From: Arthrobacter sp. efr-133-R2A-120
Lineage (GTDB): Bacteria; Actinomycetota; Actinomycetes; Actinomycetales; Micrococcaceae
Direction: 5' to 3'
DNA: 34,121 nucleotides
NCBI RefSeq assembly: GCF_030209835.1
Contig: NZ_JARVRF010000035.1
Location: 1-34,121 of the forward strand
The position numbers and the translations under genes were made by a program. The notes under the pieces are model-generated. The model saw only the letters and a program-made list of their open reading frames with translations. It was not told the DNA's origin and searched no databases. Position 1 is the first letter of the stretch; the number at the start of each line of letters is the position of its first letter. Below are positions 22,826 through 31,179 of the stretch, piece after piece.

Positions 22826-24853
22826 GTGAAAGCCGAACAACTCCCGCTGCTGAATTCCATCTCTGCTCCCGCGACCCATCCCGATGGGACCCGCGCCGTC
22901 GTGTCCGTCACGCGGCCCGATTTCGACGCCGACGCCTACGTCGGCCAGCTCTGGAGTGTTCCTTTTGACCATGAGATCCGGCCCCGGCGGATCACCCGTG
23001 GCTTCCGGGACACCGCACCCGCATTCTCACCCGACGGCAGGGGGTTGGCGTTCCTTCGGGCGACGCCGGACGGCAAGCCGCAACTGCACGTGGTTGAGTC
23101 CGACGGCGGGGAACCGCAAGCGATCACGGAACAGAAATTGGGAGTCTCCGAGTTTTCCTGGGCGCCTGATTCGCGGAGGATTGTGTTCTCCTCGCGCGTT
23201 CCTGAGGAAGGCCGTTACGGGACGGTTGACGGCGTCGGGGCGGGCAGCGAAGACCCACGGTTGATCACCGACAACCAATACAGGCTCAATGGGCTGGGTT
23301 ACACCGCGGACAAGCCCGCGCAACTGTTCGTCGTCGAGGTCCCCGAGCCCGGAGCGGAACCTCCCGTGGTTCCTGTGGGGAGGGCGGCCAAAGCCAACGG
23401 AGCCGATGCGGCAGGCCTGGTGCCGCCGGCGGTGCAGTTGACGTTCGGCGAAGCCGACCACACCTCGCCGTCCTTCAGCCGCGACGGTGAGAGCGTCTAC
23501 TTCGTCGCCTCGCTCCACGAAGGGCACGACGCCGACCTCGCCTCCGGTATCTATCGTGTCTCCGTCGCGGGCGGCGAGCCCAAAGCACTTCGTCCGGACG
23601 CCGCACAACAATCCGTCCAGGAAATCTGCGAATCCGCGGACGGTGAATGGCTGTTCTTTGCGGCGCAGGACCTCGGCGACGACGGCCTGGACTTCGTCGC
23701 GAGAAACACGGCGCTGTACGCAATGCCGGTCCGGGGTGGCAAAGCAACGATGCTCAGCGACGTCGAAAACCAGGACATTGGCGGCCACCTCGAAGCCTTT
23801 GGAGCGGATGGGGTGCTCGCGCTCAACACCAGCCGTGGCAGCGTCCAGCTGATCCAATGGTCACCCGACGGCGAGGCCGAGGTCCTTGTCAAGGGTCCCC
23901 GCGTAGCGATCGGCGCTTCCGCAGTGGGAGACATCGTGGCTGTCGCTTACGGCGACGCTTTCAGCAATGGCGAGCTCGGCGTTCTGGAGAAGGGTGAACT
24001 CCGAGTGCTCACGGACTTCGCCAAGGCGCTTCGGGACCAAGCGACAATCCTTGAACCGCATGAGTTCACCACCACCGGAACTGACGGCTACCCGGTCCAT
24101 GGCTGGGTGGTCCTGCCAGAGGGGCCAGGCCCCCATCCAGTGCTGCTCACCATCCACGGCGGCCCTTTCGCCCAGTACACGGGGGCGTTCTTTGACGAAG
24201 CCCAGGTGTACGCCGAGGCGGGATACGCCGTGCTGATGTGCAACCCGCGCGGTTCTGCCGGGTACGGCCAAGCACACGGAGGGGCCATCAAGGAAAAGAT
24301 GGGCACCGTGGACATGGCGGATGTGCTCGCCTTCCTGGATGGTGCACTCGAAGCCTTTCCTGCGATGGACAGGGAATCGATCGGAATCATGGGCGGGTCC
24401 TACGGCGGATATCTGACGGCCTGGGTCATCGGCCACGAACACCGCTTCAAGGCAGCCATTGTGGAGCGCGGATTCCTCGACCCGGTCAGCTTTGCCGGTT
24501 CCTCGGATATCGGATGGTTCTTCGGTGGCCAATACACGGGTGGCTCGCCGGAGCAGATGGCGGCCCAAAGCCCGATGGCCGTGGTGACCGCAGTCCGGAC
24601 ACCCACGCTGGTAATCCACAGCGAAAACGATCTCCGATGCCCGGTTGAACAAGGCCAGCGCTACTTCGCCGCCCTCAAGGCCCAGGGCGTGGGGACGGCG
24701 TTGCTCCTCTTCCCGGGTGAAGACCACGAACTATCGCGATCGGGCACACCCCACCACAGGCGGCAGCGATTCGAGCAGATCCTCGCGTGGTGGGCAAGGC
24801 ACCTGCCTTCGGCAGCAAACCCGCCGCGCGAATCCGGTTCAGCTACGGATTGA
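22826..24853 (+). CDS. S9 prolyl-oligopeptidase-family peptidase (acylaminoacyl-peptidase-like)
   Basis: A cytoplasmic serine peptidase for short peptides. From the GTG at 22826 it is 675 residues. The first two thirds form a beta-propeller with WD/TolB-like blades (PDGRGLAFLRATPDGKPQL, FSRDGESVYFVAS, SPDGEAEVLVKG). The C-terminal hydrolase domain holds Ser525 in MGGSYGGYLT, Asp602 in HSENDLRCP and His634 in GEDHELSRSG, a complete triad. The start was chosen because TAGGCT lies seven bases before it (leaderless); a TTG at 22802 is the alternative and adds eight residues. The 3' end overlaps the convergent deformylase gene by 11 bp. Confidence 0.9.
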   Translation: MKAEQLPLLNSISAPATHPDGTRAVVSVTRPDFDADAYVGQLWSVPFDHEIRPRRITRGFRDTAPAFSPDGRGLAFLRATPDGKPQLHVVESDGGEPQAITEQKLGVSEFSWAPDSRRIVFSSRVPEEGRYGTVDGVGAGSEDPRLITDNQYRLNGLGYTADKPAQLFVVEVPEPGAEPPVVPVGRAAKANGADAAGLVPPAVQLTFGEADHTSPSFSRDGESVYFVASLHEGHDADLASGIYRVSVAGGEPKALRPDAAQQSVQEICESADGEWLFFAAQDLGDDGLDFVARNTALYAMPVRGGKATMLSDVENQDIGGHLEAFGADGVLALNTSRGSVQLIQWSPDGEAEVLVKGPRVAIGASAVGDIVAVAYGDAFSNGELGVLEKGELRVLTDFAKALRDQATILEPHEFTTTGTDGYPVHGWVVLPEGPGPHPVLLTIHGGPFAQYTGAFFDEAQVYAEAGYAVLMCNPRGSAGYGQAHGGAIKEKMGTVDMADVLAFLDGALEAFPAMDRESIGIMGGSYGGYLTAWVIGHEHRFKAAIVERGFLDPVSFAGSSDIGWFFGGQYTGGSPEQMAAQSPMAVVTAVRTPTLVIHSENDLRCPVEQGQRYFAALKAQGVGTALLLFPGEDHELSRSGTPHHRRQRFEQILAWWARHLPSAANPPRESGSATD

Positions 24854-25520
24854 GGAATCCCAGTCCGCGGCGTGCCTCGTCGATTCCGGGGTACGCCCAA
24901 TGGGCGGAGTACTCCCCATCGTTTGCGAGCGACCGCAGTTCGGCGCGGTCCAAATAAAGTCCGCCGTGCAGGTGATCGGTTTCGTGCTGGACTATCCGGG
25001 CCTGCCATCCGGAGAATCCGGCCGAGGCTGCACTTCCGTCCGGACGCTGGTAGTGCAAACGAACATCGCGGTGGCGTGTGACCACGGCCTGGAATCCGCG
25101 CATCGACAAACAGCCTTCATAGAACGACGCCGTGGAAGTCCCCTCGGGCTCGTAGCCGGGATTCAGTATCGCGAAGAAGCCCAGCGGCGTCCTTTGCCGG
25201 ATCTCCGAGGCAACAGGATCAACATCGAAATGGTCTTCAAGCACAGCCAGCTGCAAGGGGATGCCGAGCTGCGGCGCGGCGAGGCCCACTCCGGGAGCGG
25301 CATGCATGGCATCCCGCATGCGCTCGATCAGCTGCGCCAGTTCGGTGTCGTCGAGCTGGCCATCATAGGGCGCGGCCCGCTGGCGCAGCACGGGATGGCC
25401 GACCTGCACGATGGGAGGGAGCCCCTCGAGACCGAGCAGGGCCTGGACTGCGCTGCGGATTTCCGAGGCAGTAAACGTCGTGTCCGGGCCGGCAGTCAGG
25501 GGGCGGGTCTCAAAGTCCAT
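24843..25520 (-). CDS. def: Peptide deformylase
   Basis: Removes the formyl group from nascent N-terminal methionine with a bound metal. All three motifs are present: GVGLAAPQ (77-84), EGCLS (135-139) with metal ligand Cys137, and QHETDH (178-183) with His179, Glu180 and His183. At 225 residues it is longer than the core enzyme, with an N-terminal extension of about 35 residues. The start lies 15 bases after the stop of the flavin-hydroxylase gene on the same strand, without a clear ribosome-binding site, so it is probably cotranscribed with the phenolic-lipid operon. It may be a second deformylase of the genome. Confidence 0.92.
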   Translation of the reverse strand: MDFETRPLTAGPDTTFTASEIRSAVQALLGLEGLPPIVQVGHPVLRQRAAPYDGQLDDTELAQLIERMRDAMHAAPGVGLAAPQLGIPLQLAVLEDHFDVDPVASEIRQRTPLGFFAILNPGYEPEGTSTASFYEGCLSMRGFQAVVTRHRDVRLHYQRPDGSAASAGFSGWQARIVQHETDHLHGGLYLDRAELRSLANDGEYSAHWAYPGIDEARRGLGFLNP

Positions 25521-25535
25521 GGATTGAGCTTAGTG

Positions 25536-26678
25536 TCAATGCATCGTGAATCTGCGGGCAACAAGCTCCGAGAACATCGGCAAGGTGATGGCGCGGCCGA
25601 TCAAGGCGTTCCGTGCGCTGAGGACTTTCGGGGGCAAGGGACGCCCCAGCGCCATGTTCAGGCTGGCTTGCCAGATGGCTTTCTTCGCCGCGCGCTGCCG
25701 GTCCCGCTCGAAGCCTGCGAGTTCCTTGCCGGCAGGGACTTTCGCGGATGTGCGCAATGCTTCGCTGATGATCGGCGCCAGGGCAAGGGCGTCCAACCAG
25801 CCCAGGTTCATCCCTTGGCCGCCGATCGGGCTGATCTCGTGTGCGGCATCGCCAAGCAGGGCGACCCGTCCGTGGACCATGCGGGAGACCATGCGAGAGG
25901 TGACGCCGAACGCGCTGATCATCGTATTGCTCGCGGAGTCCACCACGCTGCCGGTCCGTTTTTTGATGAGGTCGGCGAGCGCGTGGGGAGTGGGTTCCTG
26001 ACACGGGGTGCCAAGCCGGACCACCCACCGGCGGATGCCGCCGGGCAGGGGAAAGGACTCCACGATTCCTCCGGGCTCAAGGAAAAGGACGGCGTTGTTG
26101 CCGTAGGTCGATTCATCCCGGAAATCGCCCATGACGTAGTAGTCGGGATAGGTGCGCAAGCGTGGCTCCAAACCCAGTCCCTCACGGACGGCGGAATGGA
26201 CGCCGTCGGCGGCCACTACGAATCGGCCCAGAAACTCGGCCGGAGCTCCGTCTTGCTGCCCGCGCAAACGCAGGCGCCCGCCGTCGTCGACGACTTCCTC
26301 GACCTGCACCCCGCGGTGGAGGGCTCCCGGATCGAGGTCGGTCACCCTGGACTCCAGGGCGTGGGTGGTGAGGTATTGCGGAACGGAAAGGATGAAGGGG
26401 TACTCGGCCGAGGGACGGGCGAAGTCCATGTCGGCAACTTTCCGGCCGCCGCTGTACGCGGCACCATGGGTGATCCGGACCCCTGAAGAGACCAAGGGAT
26501 GGGCGGCACCTATTGCGTCCAGAGCTGCCAGGGCGGGCGGATGGATTCCTATGGCACGGGTCTGGCGGCTCGACGTCGCGCGTCTTTCGAGAACTGCAAC
26601 GCGGTGTCCGTTTTGCAGCAGCAGGGCTGCCATATATAGCCCGACAGGTCCGGCTCCGACCACCACGACGTCAAACAT
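25536..26678 (-). CDS. FAD-dependent aromatic hydroxylase-like monooxygenase (SrsC-like)
   Basis: A class A flavoprotein monooxygenase of 380 residues. The FAD fold is VVVVGAGPVGLYMAALLL (4-21) with Glu31. The DG motif is ADGVHSAVR (157-165). The ribityl/pyrophosphate motif is GDAAHEISPIGGQGMN (276-291). By position after a type III polyketide synthase and a methyltransferase it corresponds to srsC of the alkylresorcinol cluster, where the enzyme hydroxylates the ring on the way to a quinone. The start overlaps the methyltransferase stop by eight bases. It could also act on another phenolic product. Confidence 0.85.
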   Translation of the reverse strand: MFDVVVVGAGPVGLYMAALLLQNGHRVAVLERRATSSRQTRAIGIHPPALAALDAIGAAHPLVSSGVRITHGAAYSGGRKVADMDFARPSAEYPFILSVPQYLTTHALESRVTDLDPGALHRGVQVEEVVDDGGRLRLRGQQDGAPAEFLGRFVVAADGVHSAVREGLGLEPRLRTYPDYYVMGDFRDESTYGNNAVLFLEPGGIVESFPLPGGIRRWVVRLGTPCQEPTPHALADLIKKRTGSVVDSASNTMISAFGVTSRMVSRMVHGRVALLGDAAHEISPIGGQGMNLGWLDALALAPIISEALRTSAKVPAGKELAGFERDRQRAAKKAIWQASLNMALGRPLPPKVLSARNALIGRAITLPMFSELVARRFTMH

Positions 26679-27402
26679 CGTGGACCTCCCCGGGCCGGTA
26701 TACCAGGAGGTTGTGCCACAAGCCGCTCGGTTCTACCGTCCAGGTCGACGGAGTGGCGGCCCGGAGTTCCACTGCCGTGTAGCTGCGCCTGATGGACGTG
26801 AGGCCGTCACCGTGGATGTAGGAACCGATGCCGAGGGGCCAGGATCCTGCCCAGAAAAGTGCGTATGCCACACGGCTGCGCGTGAGGTCGTTGTGCAAGG
26901 CAATCCGGCGGCACAAGCGTTCGGAGTCGTGAAGGAACGAGGCGAGTTCCGGGGTGGTCAGGTGGTGCAGGACGTGGTTGGAAATAACGACGTCGAACGT
27001 GCGCCCTTCCGACACGAGCTCGGAACTCAAGGCCGTCCGGTAGCTCACGCCCTCCACTGACGGTGCGGAGTTCGCGAACTGGAAGGCGCGCTCGTCCGGG
27101 TCGATTCCGGTGACTTCCAGACGGTAACCGTCTGCTGCGGCCCGGCGCGCCAGGCTACGGGCAACGTCTCCACCGCCACAGCCGATGTCAAGGACCGTGG
27201 TGGGCGCCGCCGTCGTGAGCAAAGGCTTGATCCTTGAGCTGTAGGTATCCCGCCAGCCGGACACCACAGCGTTGACGATCGGAAACCGCGCGTAACTTCG
27301 GTTGAGCCGGTCAAGCTCGCAATCGGGGCGGTCCATGTCTTCAACGGCGGTCACATCCCGTGCGCCGAGAAAGCCGCCCAGGCGGGGGAGGGCCGGCATC
27401 AC
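26671..27402 (-). CDS. Class I SAM-dependent methyltransferase (SrsB-like position)
   Basis: A 243-residue methyltransferase. SAM motif I is VLDIGCGGGDVAR (70-82), the acidic loop VTGIDPDERAF follows, and FDVVISNHVLHHL is motif IV. The tail contains FWAGSWPLGIGSYIHGDGLT, a hydrophobic stretch that may form a substrate pocket or touch the membrane. It fits O- or C-methylation of the polyketide-synthase product. The start is GTG at 27402 or the adjoining ATG at 27399. Both lie in a 14-bp tandem duplication that separates this gene from the polyketide-synthase stop. No ribosome-binding site is seen, so coupling to the upstream gene is likely. Confidence 0.85.
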   Translation of the reverse strand: MMPALPRLGGFLGARDVTAVEDMDRPDCELDRLNRSYARFPIVNAVVSGWRDTYSSRIKPLLTTAAPTTVLDIGCGGGDVARSLARRAAADGYRLEVTGIDPDERAFQFANSAPSVEGVSYRTALSSELVSEGRTFDVVISNHVLHHLTTPELASFLHDSERLCRRIALHNDLTRSRVAYALFWAGSWPLGIGSYIHGDGLTSIRRSYTAVELRAATPSTWTVEPSGLWHNLLVYRPGEVHDV

Positions 27403-27420
27403 AGAGCCGGCATCACAGAG
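27393..27420. repeat. Perfect 14-bp tandem duplication at the PKS/methyltransferase junction
   Basis: CCGGCATCACAGAG occurs at 27393-27406 and again at 27407-27420. On the minus strand each copy carries GTGATG. The polyketide-synthase stop uses the TGA of one copy, and the methyltransferase start uses the GTG/ATG of the other. Confidence 0.9.
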
Positions 27421-28549
27421 CCGGGGAAACCCGGGTGAAGAGCCCCGTCTCCACCGTGAGGCCGGGCCCGAATGCCATGGAACAGATGCGTTCCTCCCGC
27501 TCAGCCGGGGTTTGTCCCAGGATGTGTTTCAAGACGAAGAGCACGGTGGCGCTGCTCATGTTGCCATAGTCGCGGAGGACGTCACGGGCGGGAATCATCT
27601 GTTCTTCGGTGAGTTCAAGCTTCGACTCGACTTTGTCGAGGATGCTGCGGCCGCCGGGATGGATGGCCCAATGCGTAATGTCCCTGTAGGGGAGTCCGGC
27701 CAGGGAGGGGTCCCGGGCAAGCAGCGGTTCGAGCGCGCCGGTGATGTGCTCCTCGATGATGTGCGGCACGTACGTGCCGAGAACCATTTCGAAGCCTTCG
27801 TCGCCAATGTTCCAGGCCATGGCTTCTTCGCCGACCGGCGTCAGGACAGTCTCGAAGTGATCCAGCCTGATCACCGGGTCCGGCCCCTCAGGCTCACGGG
27901 AAGTCACGACGGCGGCCGCCGCGCCGTCCGCGAAGATGGCCGACCCCATGATGGTGTCCGGATCATTTGAGGTCCGGACGTGGAGCGAGCAAAGTTCCGC
28001 ACAGATAACGAGGACGACGGCAGAGGGATCGGCCTGGCAGAACTGCCGGGCTGCGCGGAGGGCGGGGAACGCTGCGTAGCAACCCATGAAGCCAAGGTGA
28101 TAGCGCTGCACGGCCGGACTCAGTCCGAGGGCCCTGACCACTTTGTAATCGGGGCCGGGATTGAAAAAACCCGTACAGGAAACGGTGATGACATGGGTTA
28201 TGTCAAGTAAATCAATATCGGGACATTTCCCGACGGCGGCCTTGGCGGCCTCAATGAACAATTTGGTGGCTTCGACGGCAAATATCTCGTTGCGGACTTT
28301 GGTGCTGGGGCTAAGTACACGGCCTGTCGCGGGGTCAAAGAATGACGGATTCTCGGAGTGGTTGTCCAAGGACAATTCGGCCACTGCGGTGAAACGGGTG
28401 TCGATGGCTGCTGAATCAAAACAGGTTCGCACCAGTCTGGACCCGAGCCGTGTCAGGCCGGGTTGGGATGCAAAAACGTCGCGCGCCTGTGGTTGCACAA
28501 GCACTGTGGGCGGTACGGCAGTTTCCAGAGACCTCACGTAGACCGGCAT
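27413..28549 (-). CDS. Type III polyketide synthase (chalcone/alkylresorcinol-synthase family)
   Basis: A homodimeric ketosynthase that extends an acyl-CoA starter with malonyl units and cyclises the chain. The 378-residue length is typical. The catalytic triad is complete: Cys157 in GFMGCYAAF, His297 in WAIHPGGRSILD and Asn330 in YGNMSSATV. The C-terminus has SMAFGPGLTVETGLF, the usual GFGPG-like loop. The three-gene order with the methyltransferase and flavin hydroxylase matches srsABC, so a long-chain resorcinol or pyrone that becomes a methylated quinone is the likeliest product; starter and chain length cannot be read. The start ATG at 28549 has only a weak GAAG upstream. Confidence 0.92.
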   Translation of the reverse strand: MPVYVRSLETAVPPTVLVQPQARDVFASQPGLTRLGSRLVRTCFDSAAIDTRFTAVAELSLDNHSENPSFFDPATGRVLSPSTKVRNEIFAVEATKLFIEAAKAAVGKCPDIDLLDITHVITVSCTGFFNPGPDYKVVRALGLSPAVQRYHLGFMGCYAAFPALRAARQFCQADPSAVVLVICAELCSLHVRTSNDPDTIMGSAIFADGAAAAVVTSREPEGPDPVIRLDHFETVLTPVGEEAMAWNIGDEGFEMVLGTYVPHIIEEHITGALEPLLARDPSLAGLPYRDITHWAIHPGGRSILDKVESKLELTEEQMIPARDVLRDYGNMSSATVLFVLKHILGQTPAEREERICSMAFGPGLTVETGLFTRVSPAL

Positions 28550-28799
28550 GCTTCATTGTTGGCGACGAAGATGCCGTTGACAATGGCAGGGCGTGGAAAT
28601 GTGGACGTTTTAGGGGTCCCGCCTGTTTTTCGGGAACCGGCGGACTCAACCGCATTCAGGGCCTCCAAAGCTTCTGCGACACAAAGTGAAGCGACGGGCC
28701 ACTAGTTCTAATAGCAGCCCATTTGTACGTTTGCCGAGTTCGCCGAGCGGCTGGACGGCAACAGGGCGGTCCTTAGTGCATTTGGGGAGGTGCGCAGGT

Positions 28800-29531
28800 A
28801 TGCAGGGGGATCTGGATGTCGGGGGTGCGCGTGTCAAGGTGAAGCGGTTGCGCCTGCGTTTGGCTGAGCTTGATCGCCAAATGTGCGTGGTTGACCGGTT
28901 GCTCGGCCAGGTCGTGAAGCTTGCTTTGGAGCTGTATCAGGCGAGGGCATGGACGGCCTTTGGCCTGAGTACGTGGGCTGAGTTGGTGGAGGCTGAGCGG
29001 CTGGTCCTTCCGAGCCTGGGAGGCAGCGCCCGGGTGAGTATCGCCATGGAGTTGGCGGCCGGAAATTTGTCGCTTCGTGCGATCGCCCCGGTCCTGGGCG
29101 TATCCCACGAGACCGTGAAGACCCTCCTCGCAAAGGGCGTTGCAGCGGGTGGAACGCTGCCGTCCGTGAGATTGTCGCTGGACGGCAGAATGCGCCGCAC
29201 TGCACCCGCAGTACCAAGGAATGTGATCGCGGGCGAACTTCTTCACTCGGATTCCAACTCGGACTCCAACGAGGGAATCTTCGATGTGGAGGGGTTTTTG
29301 GCCGATGTCGGCGCCTTGGACGTAGATCACGGTCCTTCCGACGCGGCTGTGCTGGCCGAACTCCAGCTGCGGGAGTTGATCGACTCTATCCGGAATATGG
29401 GATCCTCTGAGCTAGTCGTCCAGCGCCTGCCCGAGGCGCATCCCACACGACGACGCCGGCTGGCCGCCCAGTTCCACGCGGCCGCGGAACTGATGAGCGA
29501 TGTTGCGAAGCAGTGGGGTGTCGCCGCATGA
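28800..29531 (+). CDS. Helix-turn-helix protein, unknown role
   Basis: The ATG at 28800 follows GGGGAGG (28784-28790), while the upstream in-frame start at 28686 has none. The 243-residue product begins with a charged helix (RVKVKRLRLRLAELDRQM). It then has a stretch ARAWTAFGLSTWAELVEAE seen in actinobacterial and plasmid-borne regulatory proteins, and a helix-turn-helix (LSLRAIAPVLGVSHETVKTL, residues 91-110). The remainder is acidic with an odd DSNSDSNE patch, and ends in a helical segment. It overlaps the next gene by four bases (ATGA), so the two are partners. Its place next to a sortase and surface-protein pair suggests local control, but this is inference. Confidence 0.7.
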   Translation: MQGDLDVGGARVKVKRLRLRLAELDRQMCVVDRLLGQVVKLALELYQARAWTAFGLSTWAELVEAERLVLPSLGGSARVSIAMELAAGNLSLRAIAPVLGVSHETVKTLLAKGVAAGGTLPSVRLSLDGRMRRTAPAVPRNVIAGELLHSDSNSDSNEGIFDVEGFLADVGALDVDHGPSDAAVLAELQLRELIDSIRNMGSSELVVQRLPEAHPTRRRRLAAQFHAAAELMSDVAKQWGVAA

Positions 29532-30532
29532 GTCCCGGAACCCATGGCCGGTTTTCGACGCCGGCCGAACGCGATGCCCTCCTGCGGGACCTCGTAGCCA
29601 GATGGCAGCGGGAAGGCCGGGACGGCCCTTCGGCCGGGCTGCTGTTCGGTTCGTTTCTTCCGGCGCTATTGTCCCGTTTCCAGCACGAGTTCCCCTCGAT
29701 TGCCCCGGAAGATGCACTGTTCTACGCCACGGAAGTTCTTTGCGACCGAGGGATACCTGTGGACGTCCCGGCTTGCGCGTGGCTGCTGACGGTTGTCCGC
29801 AACGGACTCCGGACCTGGACAGTCACCCAACGCCACTGGCTCTCAGAGCGAGATGTGCGGAACGGTGTGTGGGCAGACGCGAAGAAGAACCACGCCCTGG
29901 GGGAGGTGGCGCCGCTGGTGTCGGTGTACGGACATGAGTGCGAATGGCCCCAGATTCCGTTGGCCATTTCGCCAATGCCCGCCGGTTCATCGCCTCTCTG
30001 GGAGGAACTAAAGGCGTTGTTGATCAGGGCTGGCTGGGATCGCGACGTCGCAGAGCAGGGTCTGCAGGTGATCGAACAAAGGGCATCCCGGCACATGGAG
30101 GAGATCTCCTTCGGATCAGAGCCGGGGGCCGCGCTCTCCCGCTTAGAAACGAACAGGTCCTTGAGCTGGGTACCCAGAGGCCATAAGAGGGCGCTCGTGG
30201 ACTTCGTCTGCAGCGAACGCGGATATCTCTGGGGCCGTGTCTCCAGGGAATTTCCCCTGCCAATGCCCTTGCCCTGCCCGGGGTCCAGGAGGCGTTGGCG
30301 TCGCTGGTCTGGAGCAAGGCGAGACCTAAGAACGCCAGAACCAGGAGCTACGCGCCACGTGGAATGCATTCGCGGGAGGACATCCCTGCATGACGGAGCC
30401 AACCCGGTCTGGACTGGAAGTGGTTCGTCATGGCCAGGGGATTGCGGTGGCCACGGTGTTGTTGGCGAACTGGGCTTGCCCCGCAATTGGCACGAAGGGG
30501 CTGGCAAGGTCACAGGTGACGATCCGCAGTAG
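29528..30532 (+). CDS. Sigma-region-2-like protein, probably frameshifted near its end
   Basis: Residues about 40-100 (FGSFLPALLSRFQHEF, APEDALFYATEVL, PACAWLLTVVRNGL) resemble sigma-70 region 2 of ECF-type factors, though the match is weak. Residues 157-230 are helical. I do not recognise a named family. The open frame runs to 30532 and would overlap the convergent sortase gene by 105 bases, with an Arg/Trp/Gly-rich end unlike protein. From the CCCC run at 30254-30257 onward the next frame instead reads ANALALPGVQEALASLVWSK and stops at 30393, clear of the sortase. One missing C at codon 243 would give a natural protein of about 288 residues. This is either a real frameshift or a sequencing error. 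Confidence 0.6.
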   Translation: MSPGTHGRFSTPAERDALLRDLVARWQREGRDGPSAGLLFGSFLPALLSRFQHEFPSIAPEDALFYATEVLCDRGIPVDVPACAWLLTVVRNGLRTWTVTQRHWLSERDVRNGVWADAKKNHALGEVAPLVSVYGHECEWPQIPLAISPMPAGSSPLWEELKALLIRAGWDRDVAEQGLQVIEQRASRHMEEISFGSEPGAALSRLETNRSLSWVPRGHKRALVDFVCSERGYLWGRVSREFPLPMPLPCPGSRRRWRRWSGARRDLRTPEPGATRHVECIRGRTSLHDGANPVWTGSGSSWPGDCGGHGVVGELGLPRNWHEGAGKVTGDDPQ

Positions 30533-31087
30533 GTGTGGGCCGTCGGTGGCAAAGGTATCTGCGGGCAGGGACGTTTTGGCCAATGATTCCAAACCGATGA
30601 TTTTGTATCTGCAGGAAACGCCGGCGTTGTCGGATACGTAGACGGGCATGCCCGGGGTCACCCGGACGAGGGAAGCCATTGGCGCGAGGGACCCATCCGG
30701 GAAGTTCACGTGCCCGGCCAGTAGGGTCGATCCCTTCGCGGCACACACAGCCGCCGAGCCCGTGTAGCGGGCAGCTTCGGAGGCATCCGGGACTACCAGG
30801 TAGCCGGAACCGTCACGGCCTTGGTCCACGAGCCCCACTTTGAGGTCCACGCCCGGGATCGAGAGCGTGTTAGGCCGAAGGCTGGGGATCGCGGCCGGGC
30901 CGGTGTAGGTGTCCGGTCCGGCGGAAGTAGGCGGCGCCAGCACAGGTGCCCGCGGAGTCGGCGGGGGAGCGGATGGCGCTGTGAAGGCCAAGATGCCTGC
31001 GGTGGCTCCGGCCACGCTACAGGTGACGACAGTGGTCAGTGCAACGTTGTTCCACCGGGCGCGGGGATAGCTGCAGGTTTTGATCAT
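30428..31087 (-). CDS. Sortase-family protein (class E/F-like) without the usual Arg
   Basis: A membrane-anchored transpeptidase-fold protein of 219 residues. An N-terminal membrane segment (VALTTVVTCSVAGATAGILAF, with one more residue on each side) is followed by a Pro-rich linker (residues 39-58) and the sortase barrel. His126 lies in LLAGHVNF and Cys192 in RIVTCDLAS, as expected. After the Cys, where sortases keep an Arg (YRDN-like), this protein reads IAGQAQFANNTV with no Arg. Only Arg188, just before the Cys, is near. It lies 92 bp after the surface-protein gene on the same strand, the usual substrate-sortase order. AGGACA precedes the ATG. Activity is uncertain. Confidence 0.78.
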   Translation of the reverse strand: MIKTCSYPRARWNNVALTTVVTCSVAGATAGILAFTAPSAPPPTPRAPVLAPPTSAGPDTYTGPAAIPSLRPNTLSIPGVDLKVGLVDQGRDGSGYLVVPDASEAARYTGSAAVCAAKGSTLLAGHVNFPDGSLAPMASLVRVTPGMPVYVSDNAGVSCRYKIIGLESLAKTSLPADTFATDGPHLLRIVTCDLASPFVPIAGQAQFANNTVATAIPWP

Positions 31088-31108
31088 TGGATTGTCCTAG
31101 GGTGTGGG

Positions 31109-31156
31109 GCGGGGCACCCGGTGATCAGCATGGGTGGCTGGATCCGGGTGCCCCGC
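31109..31156 (-). terminator. Intercistronic hairpin between surface protein and sortase
   Basis: A 13-bp perfect stem (31109-31121, 31144-31156, with GGGGCACCCGG in one arm) and a 22-base loop lie 24 bases after the surface-protein stop. There is no T-run, so it may be a partial terminator or an mRNA-stabilising element that lowers sortase expression. Confidence 0.6.
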
Positions 31157-31179
31157 GTCAATCTGAGAGCTGGATGCTT

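Noticed and set aside
24645..26486. Long plus-strand open frame of 613 codons
   Set aside because: It runs antisense to def and the flavin hydroxylase and overlaps the peptidase end in another frame; both real genes have complete motifs.
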